From: Chrysochromulina tobinii
Taxonomy: Eukaryota; Haptophyta; Prymnesiales; Chrysochromulinaceae
Assembly (NCBI GenBank): GCA_001275005.1
Contig: JWZX01003404.1
Span: 1 to 53,818 of the forward strand
Length of the DNA stretch: 53,818 bases
Direction: 5' to 3'
The translations under genes were made by a program, and so were the position numbers. Under the pieces are notes generated by a model. The model made no database searches, was not told the DNA's origin, and was given only the letters and a program-made list of their open reading frames with translations. Below are positions 7,811 to 18,196 of the stretch, one piece after another. The number at the start of each line of letters is the position of its first letter. Positions within the stretch are counted from its first letter, which is position 1.

Positions 7811-10594
7811 ATGGCGGTCGGCAGCGTTGGCGCTTCTCGCGTACGCTGGGTGGATAACACCGATGCAGACGGCGAGCGCGGCGGCTTTAACGTGCTGCAT
7901 CAGCATGAGGCCCTTGTGCGTGCCTTCTCCGCAGCTGCTTCGGATGCTGCCCAGCCTTTGACAAAGGGAGGACGCTTTGTTGAAGGGACGCTGCCCGGCC
8001 TGCTGCACGAGCGCTGTACGGTGCATGTGCGCGACGGCGACTTTGACGATGCAGCACCGGAGCTGTGCGAGAGCGCACGCGGCCGCGCGGCAAGCGCCCA
8101 GCTGCTGCTCAGCGAGGCGGCTGAGGCGCCCATACTGCGCATGGAGCCCGCAGAGCTTCTGCCGCGGGGCGAGACGCGCTCGCTCTGGCACGACACGCTC
8201 GGCAATCGGCACGGGCTGAACGCCGTGTGGAGCGTGACCGGCCTCGCGCTCCACCTCGTGTGGGTGGTCGAACCGCCGCCCACGCACCGCGAGTGGTGTG
8301 AAGCCTTGCAGCATCGGAGCCCGGCGGTTTCAGCGCTGCTGTCGGAGGACGTGGTCCTGCACGATGCAGAGGGCGGCGGCGGCGGCGCATCTGCCTCCGA
8401 GTGCACGGGCGCCGCACGCGTGCTCCCACGGCTGCTGCGCTGGGCGACGGACGCTGCGGTGGCTACGTTTGGCCAGACGGGCGACACCATGCAGCTCTCT
8501 CGCACCAAGCACATCGAGCGCAGGCGCACTCGCGTTTCGATCGCCGGCCGGTGGCCGATCGCGCCCGGCGGCGAGCCGTTAGAGGCCCTGCTCGAGGAGA
8601 CCCTTGAGTGGCGGTACGTTACTCCCCGCCGCGGCACGTTAGGCCCCACCGCCGCCGCCGCCGCTGGCAGCAGCAGCAGCAGCAGCAGCCGCCGCCGCCG
8701 CCGAGGTGGCGGTGGCATTGGTATGACCGGCACCGGCTGGCAAGTGTGCCGGCTGTGGCGGCGCACGCTGGCCCTTCCTGACGCGCATCCGAGCGGTGGC
8801 GCGCTCCCCATGAACGTCTATACAGCCGCCGCCCTCGCTGGCAGCACTGCGATGCTCTACGGTCCGCTCGCGGGCAACGACGACGACGAAGCCGATGCAT
8901 GCGAGGGGGATGGGCGCGAAGGCGCCTTCGGCAGCAAGGTCTACATTGACCTGGATGCGGGCGGGTACTCGGCGAACCATGCGGCCGAGAGCGACGAGGT
9001 GCGTCGCTCGAGCGTGCACGCGACAGCGCCTACGATCTCGGACCCGACCTCGGGCCGCCTGTGCAACAGCCGCAGCCGTAGCCGCACCGACTCGCCTATG
9101 CGGTTACGCGGGGGCCGGGGAGGCGGCGCTATCGCGGGCGTCGGCGTGGACGGTGCGGACGATGTGTACCGGTTGCTGCTGGTGGGCGACGAGACGGCGG
9201 GCGCGACCGCGCCGAGCGCCAACCCGGCGCTCGAGGAGTTGATGCGAGAAGAAGGCGAGCGCCGAGGCTTCATCAGCCGCCCGTTGGCGGACGCATTCGG
9301 AGAGATCACGGCGGAGGTGAGTCGGGACCTTGAACTGAAGGTGGAGGCGGAGGTGCGTGCGGTGCGCGTGCGCCAGCGATGGGGCACGCTCTCACTACGG
9401 CTGCGCGTGCGCGGTGCTGTCGCCCTCGCGCGAGCAAGCCTGGCCTTAGAGGCCGAATCCTCAGCGCTGGATCGGGAAGCAGCGAAGGCGCAAGCGCTCG
9501 AGTACGCCGGGCTGCGCTTGCTGACCGAGGGCGCAAGGGCGGGCGAGATGCTCGACACGTTTGAAATGGCGCAGGAGTTGTTGCGCTTGCAGCACGTGGC
9601 GGGCGCGGGCGAGCTGGAGGCGCTCACGCAGCTGCTGAGCGAACGTGTCCAGTTTCACGTGTGCAGCGGCGACGCCGAGGCGCCGCCATCGGACGTGCGC
9701 TTCGAGGGGCGCTCGACGCTCATGGCGTACCTCAAGGCGGCACAGATCCCTCGCACGCGGCGCATGCTGGCCAATATCCAACCGTCGGCCATGCGGCTTG
9801 ACGGGCGCACCTCCACGAGCTTCGAGATCCATAATAAGGCGGGTGAGACCGAGCGCTTCCTGGACGTGATCGGCTGGGATGCAGCTGGGCACGTGAGCTC
9901 GTGGGTGCGCGTGCGCGAGCCACGTCCCATGCAGCGCGACTTTCTCCAGATGGTGGGCGCCGGGCGCACGCGCGAGCTGCCCGCTCTGTTCGACTTGCCT
10001 CGCCTGGCCTTCGCCATCGCTGACGGCCACGCTTGCAAGGTGTATGCCGACCCGACGGAGGCGAGGGCAGCACTGCTCGCCACGGCCACGCGGCTCGGCG
10101 GGCGCATCGCGCATATTGGACGAACGCGCGAGCTTCGCGCGTGGACGTGGCCCGAGGGCATGCCTTCCCCGCCCAAGCCGCCGGGCAAGCCGGGTAAGCC
10201 GCCGGCGCCGGCGGCGCGCCTCTATCAGGCCATCTTGATCGGCACTTTCCGTCCCCTCGGCGCCAAGTGGTATGGCGAGCAAGAGGTGGCGATGCGGGAG
10301 ACGGCTGAGTGGCGTGGCACCGCCATCACACGCGTCGTGTGGGAGGTGCTATCTGAAGACCACCCACAGGCGCAGTCCGTCTGGGAGCGGCTACGCGCCA
10401 AGCGCCGCCGCGCCAAGCAGACCGATGCACAGCGGCCTGCCTCAGCCGCAGCGGCCGCCCTCAACCGACCCGCGTGGTCCGACGCCATCGCCAAGCCGCC
10501 CGCTCTGTCCAAGGGCGGCCTCAAGACGGCCAAGGACAAGGAGATGGCGCCGCGGCCCAAAGATCTCGGACTGCCATGGTGCGTCCTCGACTGA
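7811..10594 (+). CDS. 927-aa protein of unknown function with internal repeats
   Basis: One uninterrupted exon begins at an ATG that follows TACCGGTA by 20 bases. I do not recognise a named family. A motif recurs three times: LLHERCTVHVRDGD (about residue 64), LLSEDVVLHDAEGG (176) and LLSERVQFHVCSGD (608). Each copy is followed, 60-100 residues later, by an aromatic/basic strand-like segment. The spacing and the strand-like pattern recall NTF2/SnoaL-like alpha+beta cone folds, but that is only a guess. There is a Ser/Arg run around residues 285-300 (a CAG/CGC-rich microsatellite near 8665-8705) and a Lys/Pro-rich C terminus. There is no signal peptide or clear membrane segment, so a soluble protein is likely. 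Coding bias is typical of neighbouring genes. Confidence 0.75.
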   Translation: MAVGSVGASRVRWVDNTDADGERGGFNVLHQHEALVRAFSAAASDAAQPLTKGGRFVEGTLPGLLHERCTVHVRDGDFDDAAPELCESARGRAASAQLLLSEAAEAPILRMEPAELLPRGETRSLWHDTLGNRHGLNAVWSVTGLALHLVWVVEPPPTHREWCEALQHRSPAVSALLSEDVVLHDAEGGGGGASASECTGAARVLPRLLRWATDAAVATFGQTGDTMQLSRTKHIERRRTRVSIAGRWPIAPGGEPLEALLEETLEWRYVTPRRGTLGPTAAAAAGSSSSSSSRRRRRGGGGIGMTGTGWQVCRLWRRTLALPDAHPSGGALPMNVYTAAALAGSTAMLYGPLAGNDDDEADACEGDGREGAFGSKVYIDLDAGGYSANHAAESDEVRRSSVHATAPTISDPTSGRLCNSRSRSRTDSPMRLRGGRGGGAIAGVGVDGADDVYRLLLVGDETAGATAPSANPALEELMREEGERRGFISRPLADAFGEITAEVSRDLELKVEAEVRAVRVRQRWGTLSLRLRVRGAVALARASLALEAESSALDREAAKAQALEYAGLRLLTEGARAGEMLDTFEMAQELLRLQHVAGAGELEALTQLLSERVQFHVCSGDAEAPPSDVRFEGRSTLMAYLKAAQIPRTRRMLANIQPSAMRLDGRTSTSFEIHNKAGETERFLDVIGWDAAGHVSSWVRVREPRPMQRDFLQMVGAGRTRELPALFDLPRLAFAIADGHACKVYADPTEARAALLATATRLGGRIAHIGRTRELRAWTWPEGMPSPPKPPGKPGKPPAPAARLYQAILIGTFRPLGAKWYGEQEVAMRETAEWRGTAITRVVWEVLSEDHPQAQSVWERLRAKRRRAKQTDAQRPASAAAAALNRPAWSDAIAKPPALSKGGLKTAKDKEMAPRPKDLGLPWCVLD

Positions 10595-10969
10595 CACGAT
10601 TTCGTGAGCCTTGCCGCTCGAGCTGACTTCGGTGACGTCAGGGGAAAGAGCGAGAGGGCGATCACCGTCGGACCTGATGAGGCCAGAGACACGGAGCGCA
10701 GAGAGGACACATCCTTGGGTCCATTACGGATACATTACGGAGAGTCCACGAAACCGCGCGCCATCGTCGGGGAACACGAACGGGGACGCGAGCGGAGCAA
10801 AGGCCGACCGGGGAGAAATGTTGCTCGCGTCCCGAGTTACGGTGTTGAAGGAGGTGCTTTATTGAGTATTAGTCCCCATAGATTTCACCACACATCCGAT
10901 CAATCGTTAAGATTTTATGACGAGTAGAGGTTATTATTTCTTTCCGCGTTCTGAGACTTGCGATCAGTA
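10595..10969. other. Convergent intergenic region, nothing recognised
   Basis: This lies between the stop codons of the 927-aa protein and the methyltransferase. It becomes AT-richer from about 10860. A short direct repeat of GGGTCCATTACGGATACATTACGG type is seen near 10715-10740. No gene is supported. Confidence 0.5.
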
Positions 10970-13372
10970 TCATGACTCTGCGCACGCACTTAGGGCGGTG
11001 ATGAGCATCTCCTCCTCCAGCAGCGCCCAGCGAATGGTCCAGCACGCCTCTACGTCGGTGGCTGCCTTCTGCCTCTTCAAGACATGTGACAATCTACTTG
11101 CCGCCGCGTCGGTTTCGCAAGCTGGGCTACAGCGGCTGCTGAAGCCCAGGGGTCGCGGGAAGTGCATCATCTGCCTCCAATGCGTGGTCGAGGAGGGCGA
11201 CGAGCTGAAGGAGGCGCCGTCTCCAGCGGAGCCGAAGTCTGCCGAAAACCAAGTCGCGACTGCATGCGGCTCGGAGGCGGGAGCACTGCGGAGCCGCCGC
11301 GTCGTGACGCTGCCTGAGCAAAGGGCATCCATGGCGCCGGATGTCGTCATAGAGAGCATCGTGGCGAGGTCCACGGTGACTAGCTCGACGGGGGCGCTGA
11401 TCAACGGCGAGGTACGCAAGGCTCTCAGGTCGATGCTCGCCTTGTGAGGCGCGAGCGTGTCGAGCAGACTGAGGTCACGTGCCTGCGTACCGGTACCTCC
11501 AGACGGAACGAGTAACGCCGCTCGCTCTACGCTGCGGCTGCCGGGCAGCGCCGCCACCAGCGCGGCGTGGACGGTGACCCGGCAAGGCAGCACCATTCCG
11601 CACTCTGGATCGAGCAGTGAGGCCGTAGCGTGTCGTAGAGTCGGAAGCACGCCCTCGGAGAAAGGATCATCTCCGAAAATCTCATGCACGAGCACGTGAG
11701 CACGCTCGGGCAGCACGAGCCGAGGCGGGGCGCACGCAGCACGCAGAGTGCCGTCGCCGTTCTCGGCGCACGCGTCGCCGCTCTCAGCGCATCCGTCGCC
11801 GCTCTCGGACTCGCCTTGCACTGCAAGCGCCGCCACCTCCGCATGGAGCACATGCACACGTACCGAAGGGGGGAGGTGAACTCGGTTGGCCTCCACAGTG
11901 GCCAAGGCGATTCGGGCGAGCGATGCGTCACGCTCGACAGCATAGATGTCGGCTGCGAGCCCCGCGCCCGCAGCCGCGCGCGCGGCAAGGAGGGAGAGGA
12001 GGCCAACCCCTGCACCAACGTCAAGCACGATCACATGCCGGCGGCCGGCTGCGGTGTGGGTGCCCATCGCGTACTTGAGTGCGGTTGCATATGCGTGGGC
12101 CCTCGCCGCATCATTCATCATCAGAGCTGTCCAAGCGGGCAGCATCGTAGCGGGCAGCGAGGGCGTTGTAGCGGGCATCGAGGGCGTCGTAGCGGGCATC
12201 GAGGGCGTCGTAGCGGGCATCGAGGGCGTCGTAGCGGGCATCGAGGGCGTCGTAGCGGGCATCGAGGGCGTCGTCGCGGCAGCCGCGGCAGCGTCGCTCG
12301 ACACGATGCGATCGATGCGAACCCCTTGAGGTCCCACAGTCGCGTGAATCTCCACCGTGCCCCCTTGTGTCACGGCCACTGGGCGAACCGGCAATGCAGC
12401 CTGCGGCTCTCGCAGCCCAGCCGGCGATACGTACGCGCCCTCGGCACCGCGGCTGTGCAGCAGTAGCTGCTGCCAAGCCTCCGGCGCTCGTGTGATCCAC
12501 TGACCAGGCGCCACCTCCAACTCAGCCCAATAGACGACTGCGTCGGCGGTGCCCTCTCTTGTGCAGCAGCTACTGGCACACGCCGCCGTGGGCGTGTCGC
12601 TTTGAGCGCGAGTCTGCGGAGCCGAATCCGCCGGGCGCCAGCACACAAGCCGACATGGGTTGCAGAGGCCCGTGCGGCCCGTGCACTCGAGTCGAACCGA
12701 GGCAGCGAGTGCATGGCCGCCCTCGAGCGCTTCGCGCAGTGGCTGCATGTCAATTCCCAAGCGAGTACAATCCGGACGGAGCACGTGCAGCAGGTTGCCG
12801 TCGGCGGCTGAGCTCTGCACAACGAGCGCCCACACCTCAACTGACAGCGGCCAAAATCGGCTCACACCCGCCGCAGTCAACGCTGCTGCCTGCTCCATCT
12901 GCACCGCTGTCGGTCCGCTGACGCCAATGTCGAAGAGGGCGACACTCGAAGAAGCCGCGCTGCATGTGGCTTGCAGCGGCTGAATGGACACGCTCCAGCC
13001 TGCTACGTTTGCGGCACGGACCAAGAGGGGCTGCAGCGGCAGCACGTCTTCAGAGAGTCTGATGACGCACCCAATGACGCACCCAATGCTCTGCAACACA
13101 GCAAGTGTCACGCCCGGGCCGTAGCACATCACGTGCTCAAGTCCCGTGAGACTTTGAGAGATAGCATACTCGTCTCGCCCGAACTCATTTGCACTTTCGA
13201 CCATGCCCTTGTAGAGTACTGCAGCCGCACGACGCATCGCTGGAAGTAGCGTCTGCAGCACATCAGGTTGCATGACAGGCGCTCCAGACAAAAGCACGGC
13301 TTCCCAGTCGCGCTCGGCGGCCGCCTCCTTTGCGAGGCGATGCCAGGCTTCACTTGCATCGCAAAGGTGCAT
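10970..13372 (-). CDS. PRMT-family protein arginine methyltransferase (PRMT7/9-like)
   Basis: This is an SAM-dependent arginine N-methyltransferase of 800 aa in one exon, with an ATG at 13372. The C-terminal half holds the catalytic signatures: the SAM motif VLDVGAGVG near residue 447, an acidic residue ending the second strand (AVERD), a double-E-type loop HEIFGDDPFSEG near 562, and a THW loop THWRQMMHF near 731. The HEIF...SEG form of the double-E loop is closest to PRMT7/PRMT9. The N-terminal half looks like the C-terminal part of another PRMT barrel without a visible SAM motif, as if one of two domains were degenerate. Between the halves is a seven-residue repeat (ATTPSMP) encoded by a 21-bp minisatellite. 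The gene is head to head with the mitochondrial protease. Substrate and activity are not determinable here. Confidence 0.8.
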   Translation of the reverse strand: MHLCDASEAWHRLAKEAAAERDWEAVLLSGAPVMQPDVLQTLLPAMRRAAAVLYKGMVESANEFGRDEYAISQSLTGLEHVMCYGPGVTLAVLQSIGCVIGCVIRLSEDVLPLQPLLVRAANVAGWSVSIQPLQATCSAASSSVALFDIGVSGPTAVQMEQAAALTAAGVSRFWPLSVEVWALVVQSSAADGNLLHVLRPDCTRLGIDMQPLREALEGGHALAASVRLECTGRTGLCNPCRLVCWRPADSAPQTRAQSDTPTAACASSCCTREGTADAVVYWAELEVAPGQWITRAPEAWQQLLLHSRGAEGAYVSPAGLREPQAALPVRPVAVTQGGTVEIHATVGPQGVRIDRIVSSDAAAAAATTPSMPATTPSMPATTPSMPATTPSMPATTPSMPATTPSLPATMLPAWTALMMNDAARAHAYATALKYAMGTHTAAGRRHVIVLDVGAGVGLLSLLAARAAAGAGLAADIYAVERDASLARIALATVEANRVHLPPSVRVHVLHAEVAALAVQGESESGDGCAESGDACAENGDGTLRAACAPPRLVLPERAHVLVHEIFGDDPFSEGVLPTLRHATASLLDPECGMVLPCRVTVHAALVAALPGSRSVERAALLVPSGGTGTQARDLSLLDTLAPHKASIDLRALRTSPLISAPVELVTVDLATMLSMTTSGAMDALCSGSVTTRRLRSAPASEPHAVATWFSADFGSAGDGASFSSSPSSTTHWRQMMHFPRPLGFSSRCSPACETDAAASRLSHVLKRQKAATDVEACWTIRWALLEEEMLITALSACAES
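12145..12275 (-). repeat. 21-bp coding minisatellite in the PRMT linker
   Basis: Six copies of a 21-bp unit (plus strand: GTCGTAGCGGGCATCGAGGG plus one base) are nearly identical. The unit is a multiple of three, so copy number can change without breaking the frame. It encodes a Thr/Pro/Ser/Met linker between the two PRMT halves. Confidence 0.9.
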
Positions 13373-13779
13373 GGCAATTCAAGGTGATGCTCCACGGTGC
13401 GCATGGACTCGATCCAAGGACAGGTTTGTGGGGCGCGATCTTCACCTTGCATCACATCGGCGGTTGAAATACTGTGAACGTTAACACGACAGACGCGACA
13501 ACCGGTGCTACGGCACTGTTACTGCCCGCTCAGAATACACACACCTTACACGACCCCATATGAGACACGGAGCATGCGCGCGCGCTAGCGGCGTTGAGGT
13601 TTGGGCGTACGGTGTGGAAATCCGATAGCGGTACCGGTACCATGTGCCGCCTGGATGTCTGGTCATCGTCGACCCCCCCAACGAGTGCCCTCTTCGAGTC
13701 CGTGGTGTGAAGACAAGTTGCGAAGTGGAAGAACGTGAACGCTTCTGCGAATTGTCTCCCCAGCGCGTGCTCGCTCGGA
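13373..13779. promoter_or_regulatory. Divergent promoter region, PRMT / i-AAA protease
   Basis: About 400 bases lie between two head-to-head starts. A 10-bp palindrome GTACCGGTAC is at 13631-13640. The stretch 13540-13600 is somewhat AT-richer than the genes. No other element is recognised. Confidence 0.45.
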
Positions 13780-14885
13780 ATGCTTTCTCGATTAGCTCGG
13801 CCGCTGGCCGGCCCGTCGAGGCCGGTGCGCTCGTTGAGCGTGCTGGCGCTTGCGCGCCGGCTTCCAACGCCAGCGCTGCTGCCGCAGCACTCGCGACCGA
13901 TCATCTCCTCCGTCATGGGCCTCAAGCGCCTCCGCCGGCTACAGGATGAGGCCGACCGTCAGCCTGGCATGGCACAGCGGCAGCTCGCGCTAATGCAGGC
14001 GGCGAACGAACAGAAACAGTCGCAACTCGCCATCCGCCGCTTCGAAAGTGGCAACTTTGCGAGCGACCAGGCGACGTACCGGGAGTACGTGCGAGCTCTC
14101 GCGCTCACCAACCAGCTGGACCGGCTGTCGCTGACGCAGCTGGGCGGCGCAGCTGCAGGCGGTGGCGTGCCCGGTGGATACGGCGCAGGCGCGACCTACG
14201 GCAGCGCGGGCGCGAGCTATGGCAGCGCGGGCGCGTACGCACAGGGCCAAATGTATCCCGGGGCGCTCGGCGGCGGCAGCGGCGGGAGCAGTCAGGCCGG
14301 CGGCGGCCTCGGCGGCGCGTCGATGGGTCGCGGCACGATCGAGCAGCCGCTGCACGTGCAGTACCACGAGTCGGCGCGCAGCCAGCTGCTGCGCCTGCTG
14401 CAGCGCGTCGTCCTTTTCGGGATCGCGGCGGGCGGCCTGATGATGCTCGTCGACGAGAAGTCGCTCCCCAAGGGCCTGGGGCTAGGCTCAACCGACGTGC
14501 AGCCGGTGCAGGGCTCGCCCAAGCGCTTCTCGGACGTCGTGGGTGTGGACGAGGCGAAGGAGGACCTGCAGGACATCGTCAAGTACCTACGCCAGCCCAA
14601 GACGTTCACGCGGCTCGGCGGCAAGCTGCCCAAGGGCTGCCTGCTCACAGGCCCACCCGGAACGGGCAAGACGCTGCTCGCGCGCGCCGTCGCGGGCGAG
14701 GCAGGCGTGCCTTTCTTCTACATGTCGGGCTCGGAGTTCGAGGAGGTCTTTGTGGGCGTGGGGGCGAAGCGCGTGCGTGAGCTCTTCGGCGCCGCCAAGA
14801 AGCGCGCGCCCTGCATCATCTTCATCGACGAGATCGATGCGATCGGCTCGCACCGGAATCCCAAGGAGCAGCAGGCGATGAAGAT

Positions 14886-14922
<37 letters not shown>

Positions 14923-15993
14923 CAGCAGAATGCGGGCGTCATCGTGCTCGCGGCCACCAACTTCCCCGAGGTCCTCGATCGCGCCCTCGTGCGCCCGGGC
15001 CGATTCGACACGCGTGTGACCGTACCGCTCCCCGACGTGGCCGGCCGCAAGCAAATCCTGGACCTCTACGCGAAGCCGGTGCCGCTGGCCGATGATGTGG
15101 ACCTCGAGACGATCGCACGTGCCACGCCGGGCTTTTCGGGTGCCGACCTGTCCAACCTGATGAACGTGGCCGCCCTGAGGGCCTCCCATGACGACAAGAA
15201 AAAGGTCGGCATGTCCGACCTGGAGTACGCGTGTGACAAGATCAGGATGGGTGCGGAGCGCCGGTCAGCAGTCATCTCGCCCGAGAACTTGAAGCTGACG
15301 GCGTACCACGAGGGTGGGCACGCCATCGTGGCGCTCAAGACGCCCGGCGCGATGCCGATCCACAAGGCCACCATCATGCCGCGCGGCGATGCGCTCGGCA
15401 TGGTCTCGTACTTGCCCGAAAAGGATCAGATGAACCTCTCGAAACAGCAGATGCTCGCGCACATTGACGTGTGCATGGGCGGGCGGGTGGCGGAAGAGCT
15501 CATCTACGGCGCGGACCACGTGACCACCGGCGCCTCGTCCGACCTGCAGCAGGCCACCAACATGGCACGCAACATGGTCACCAAGTACGGCATGGGAGAG
15601 ACCCTCGGCCCGCTCTACCACGATCGATCGGAGATGGAGATGCTCTCGCCCGCGTCGCGCGAGGCGATCGAGGCCGAGATCAAGGCCTTCGTGACGCGCG
15701 CCGAGCGCAACGCGCGCAAGATCCTCACCGAGAACAAGGAGCAGCTGCATCGGCTGGCTCAGGGGCTCATTGCACACGAGACTCTCAACTCAGACGAGAT
15801 CAAGCAGGTCCTCGAGGGGAAACCTCTAGAGCGCGCTGCCAAGGTCAAGGCGGCGGGCGGCGGCAGCACGGGCAGCGCCGAAGAAGCTCCGATTGGACCC
15901 AAGGAGAAGGTTGCGAGCAAAGGGAGCCGCGGCGTCCTGCCAGCAACGCATGCGACGCGCGGCGCGGCTTCCGAAGACGAGAGTCGCCATTGA
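13780..15993 (+). CDS. Mitochondrial i-AAA protease, YME1/FtsH family
   Basis: This is an ATP-dependent zinc metalloprotease of the mitochondrial inner membrane that degrades misfolded and regulated membrane proteins on the intermembrane-space side. I choose the ATG at 13780, which gives 737 aa and an Arg/Leu/Ser-rich mitochondrial presequence; longer readings have no upstream ATG. A single hydrophobic segment (about residues 210-226) precedes the AAA domain, which fits i-AAA rather than the two-pass m-AAA. Walker A GPPGTGKT (about 291), Walker B IIFIDEID (about 346), the SRH with an RPGRFD end, the zinc motif HEGGH (about 510) and the third ligand region ASSDLQQAT are all intact. There is an unusual Gly/Tyr/Ser/Ala-rich insertion (14161-14330), partly made of 21-24-bp repeats, between the N-terminal region and the membrane segment. 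Confidence 0.95.
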
Positions 15994-16516
15994 GCTTCCT
16001 CCGATCCTTTTCGGGCGACGGCGGAGGCGCACTTTGCGTGGGGAAGGCTGCGCGGGCTGTGGCCGAGAGTGGGCACATGCACCGCGGGGCGGCGAGACCC
16101 TAGCGAGACACACGAGTGTAGGATTGAGCGCGCGCACCATGGACTCAGTGAGACTGTAACTGCATGACCATGAGGACTGCGCTTATTGCATGCATACGCT
16201 GGAGTGTCATCGGGGCGACGGAGGAAGAGCGAGTGGCGTGCGGGGTGGTGTGACACTGTTCGTGTGAACCCGAGAATACTCGTTAGGAGTGCGCCAGGGG
16301 TACGAGAGTGACGATTTTTTTTTATTCGGGCCCGGCATGCGTCGGCCGTCGGCCGATCGTTACGCATTACGGCCCGCCGCGCGCGCCCGGCTCCGTGCGG
16401 TGGCGCGTGGCCGAACCGTTGCCGGCGCGAGGCGGCGGCCGCGACGCGGCTCGCGAACATTTGCGATCGAATAATTGAGGGTTGAGGCTCTTCCGTAGAG
16501 CAATTCCATGTTTCTC
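15994..16516. other. Convergent intergenic region, nothing recognised
   Basis: This lies between the protease and glycosyltransferase stop codons. A T-run occurs at 16314-16323 and a GC-rich patch at 16360-16450. No gene, repeat array or RNA is supported. Confidence 0.5.
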
Positions 16517-17548
16517 TCACTGCAAGTACGCATGGCCGTGAACTGCAGCGCACGGGTACACGCCTCGCCTCCAGGAGGTTCGCCACCATGCTGACCCTAA
16601 GACTGCTGCTGGTGGTGCGCCGCTCCCGCTTAAGCTCCCGCTGGCCGCGCGGTTTCTGGCGCTGGTCGCTCGTTGCTTCGCTCCGCGTGGTGCCCAAATG
16701 ATAGAGGGAGATTGGCGTCCCTCGAGAGGGCAATATACCTCTTCTGGCAGCGCTAAGACTCGGAGCGGCGTGCCACCGCTGCCGGCTGACGATTCCTCGG
16801 CGCCCTCCTCGTTGGCGCGAGGACCGTCTCCCGCCTTGTCTCCCGCCGCGCGCGTCCATTCAAACCAGAGCATCTCCTGGTCGCCCTGGCGCACGCCTGG
16901 GTGCGCGCCGCTCATGAGGCGTCGGGCGGCTCCGAAGAAGAAGCTCCGCACAAGGGCGCTTTGTCGGAAGGCGAGCACGGCGGAGCAGAGCATGGGAGGG
17001 CCGACAGTGGGAGCGACCCAGGGCGGGCGTGACTTGACACGTCCGGCGGCAGGCACTAGGTGGGCGGCACGTCCGGGGTCCAGTGGCATCGCAACATCGC
17101 TAACGCTGAGGGCCTTGTACAGAAGGTCGTGCACAAACGCTGGGTGCAGCACGAGGACGTCACAGTCGAGGAAGACGCTGCGATCAAACGGGCTGTGCAT
17201 CAGACACGAGAGCTTGAAGAGGTATGCATGCGTGGACATGTGAGCAAAGCTCGCGTTTTGGAGCCTCGGATCGAGGTCTACGAGGCGCGCATGATCGAAA
17301 GGCGAGGCTGTGCCCGAGCGCGTTCGGCTGTCTAGGAGCGCGAGGGCACGCTCGTTGGCCATGAGGTCGATCGGGTACGAAGGCTCCATCGTGGCCCGCA
17401 GTGCACTCGCCGATGAGAGGCCTTCGCGCACAACCTGGTCGCGGCCAGCGAGGCAGCACCTACCAGCGTACATGACGTAGAGGACACCAACCTGAGCGAC
17501 CAAGATCTGGCCGGCCAAGCTGGTGTGATTCGCTGTCCTGGACGTCAT
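16517..17548 (-). CDS. Glycosyltransferase-like protein (nucleotide-diphospho-sugar fold)
   Basis: This is 343 aa from the ATG at 17548. The frame is open for about 80 bases upstream and there encodes a Leu-rich stretch, but it has no ATG, so an additional 5' exon supplying a signal anchor is possible. Near the N terminus is a short hydrophobic stretch, consistent with a type II Golgi enzyme. The core shows SVFLDCDVLVL with a DCD (DxD) metal/nucleotide-sugar site. About 80 residues further is a strand AVLAFRQSALV and then a QGDQEMLWFEW segment, the arrangement seen in GT8-like and related transferases. Donor and acceptor sugars cannot be told. It is not adjacent to other glycan genes. Confidence 0.65.
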   Translation of the reverse strand: MTSRTANHTSLAGQILVAQVGVLYVMYAGRCCLAGRDQVVREGLSSASALRATMEPSYPIDLMANERALALLDSRTRSGTASPFDHARLVDLDPRLQNASFAHMSTHAYLFKLSCLMHSPFDRSVFLDCDVLVLHPAFVHDLLYKALSVSDVAMPLDPGRAAHLVPAAGRVKSRPPWVAPTVGPPMLCSAVLAFRQSALVRSFFFGAARRLMSGAHPGVRQGDQEMLWFEWTRAAGDKAGDGPRANEEGAEESSAGSGGTPLRVLALPEEVYCPLEGRQSPSIIWAPRGAKQRATSARNRAASGSLSGSGAPPAAVLGSAWWRTSWRRGVYPCAAVHGHAYLQ

Positions 17549-18196
17549 GCGCCAGAGCAATAGGAGGTTCAGCGCGAGCCCTCGTGACCCCGATGCTCTG
17601 GAATGAAAGTTGGGAAGTTTTCGTTGGACCTACATGAATCGAAAATTGATTCTGCATGCATTTGTACACATGTAGTTCGACGAGTTCGAGCAACGGCTTT
17701 AGTATGATGAGACGGGAGCGGAAATGACATCAGACAAACAGAACGTCGTGGTCCCACACCTCCGTCTCAAATCAACAAATGACATCGATGGTACATCAGG
17801 AGCTTCGAAGCCCAACGAAGGCCTGCGCGCACGACCGGACCACCGACGAGAGGATTCAGATGATCTACGCCGCCTCGCTGCTCTGCCATCGCCTTCGCGC
17901 TTCGCGCCTCCGGTGTCCTTCTACCAGGCGTTGCCGGCTGTGCGCTTCGCCACGCCAGTCATGAGGGGAGGGCACTTCCGCAACCCCTTGCCTCCCAATG
18001 CGGCCGAGTTGACATCGAGACATTCGCAACCAAGATACCATGTCATGTGCACGACCCAACGACTTGCACTTGGAGGCCATCGCCTGAGGCTATCCGATGG
18101 ACATCCATGGGCGTGGGGGTCTCTAGGGAGTCTCTCTCGCGTGTCTCAGCATGGATGCTGCACTCGAGTGCGGGGAGAGCGCTCAACACAAAGCGC
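17549..18196. other. Spacer between glycosyltransferase and TLDc-GTPase genes
   Basis: This contains the glycosyltransferase promoter at its left end and the 3' region of the TLDc-GTPase gene at its right end. A 178-codon plus-strand frame (17724-18260) begins with ATG in a divergent position. It overlaps the neighbour's coding end and has no recognisable composition or domain, so I do not call it a gene. Confidence 0.4.

Noticed and set aside
7349-8314. 321-codon minus-strand frame
   Set aside because: Overlaps the start of the 927-aa gene and intergenic repeats. Composition is Arg/Ser-rich without any recognisable feature.
10917-11447. Plus-strand frames over the PRMT C terminus
   Set aside because: Antisense to the THW-loop region of the methyltransferase; no independent support.
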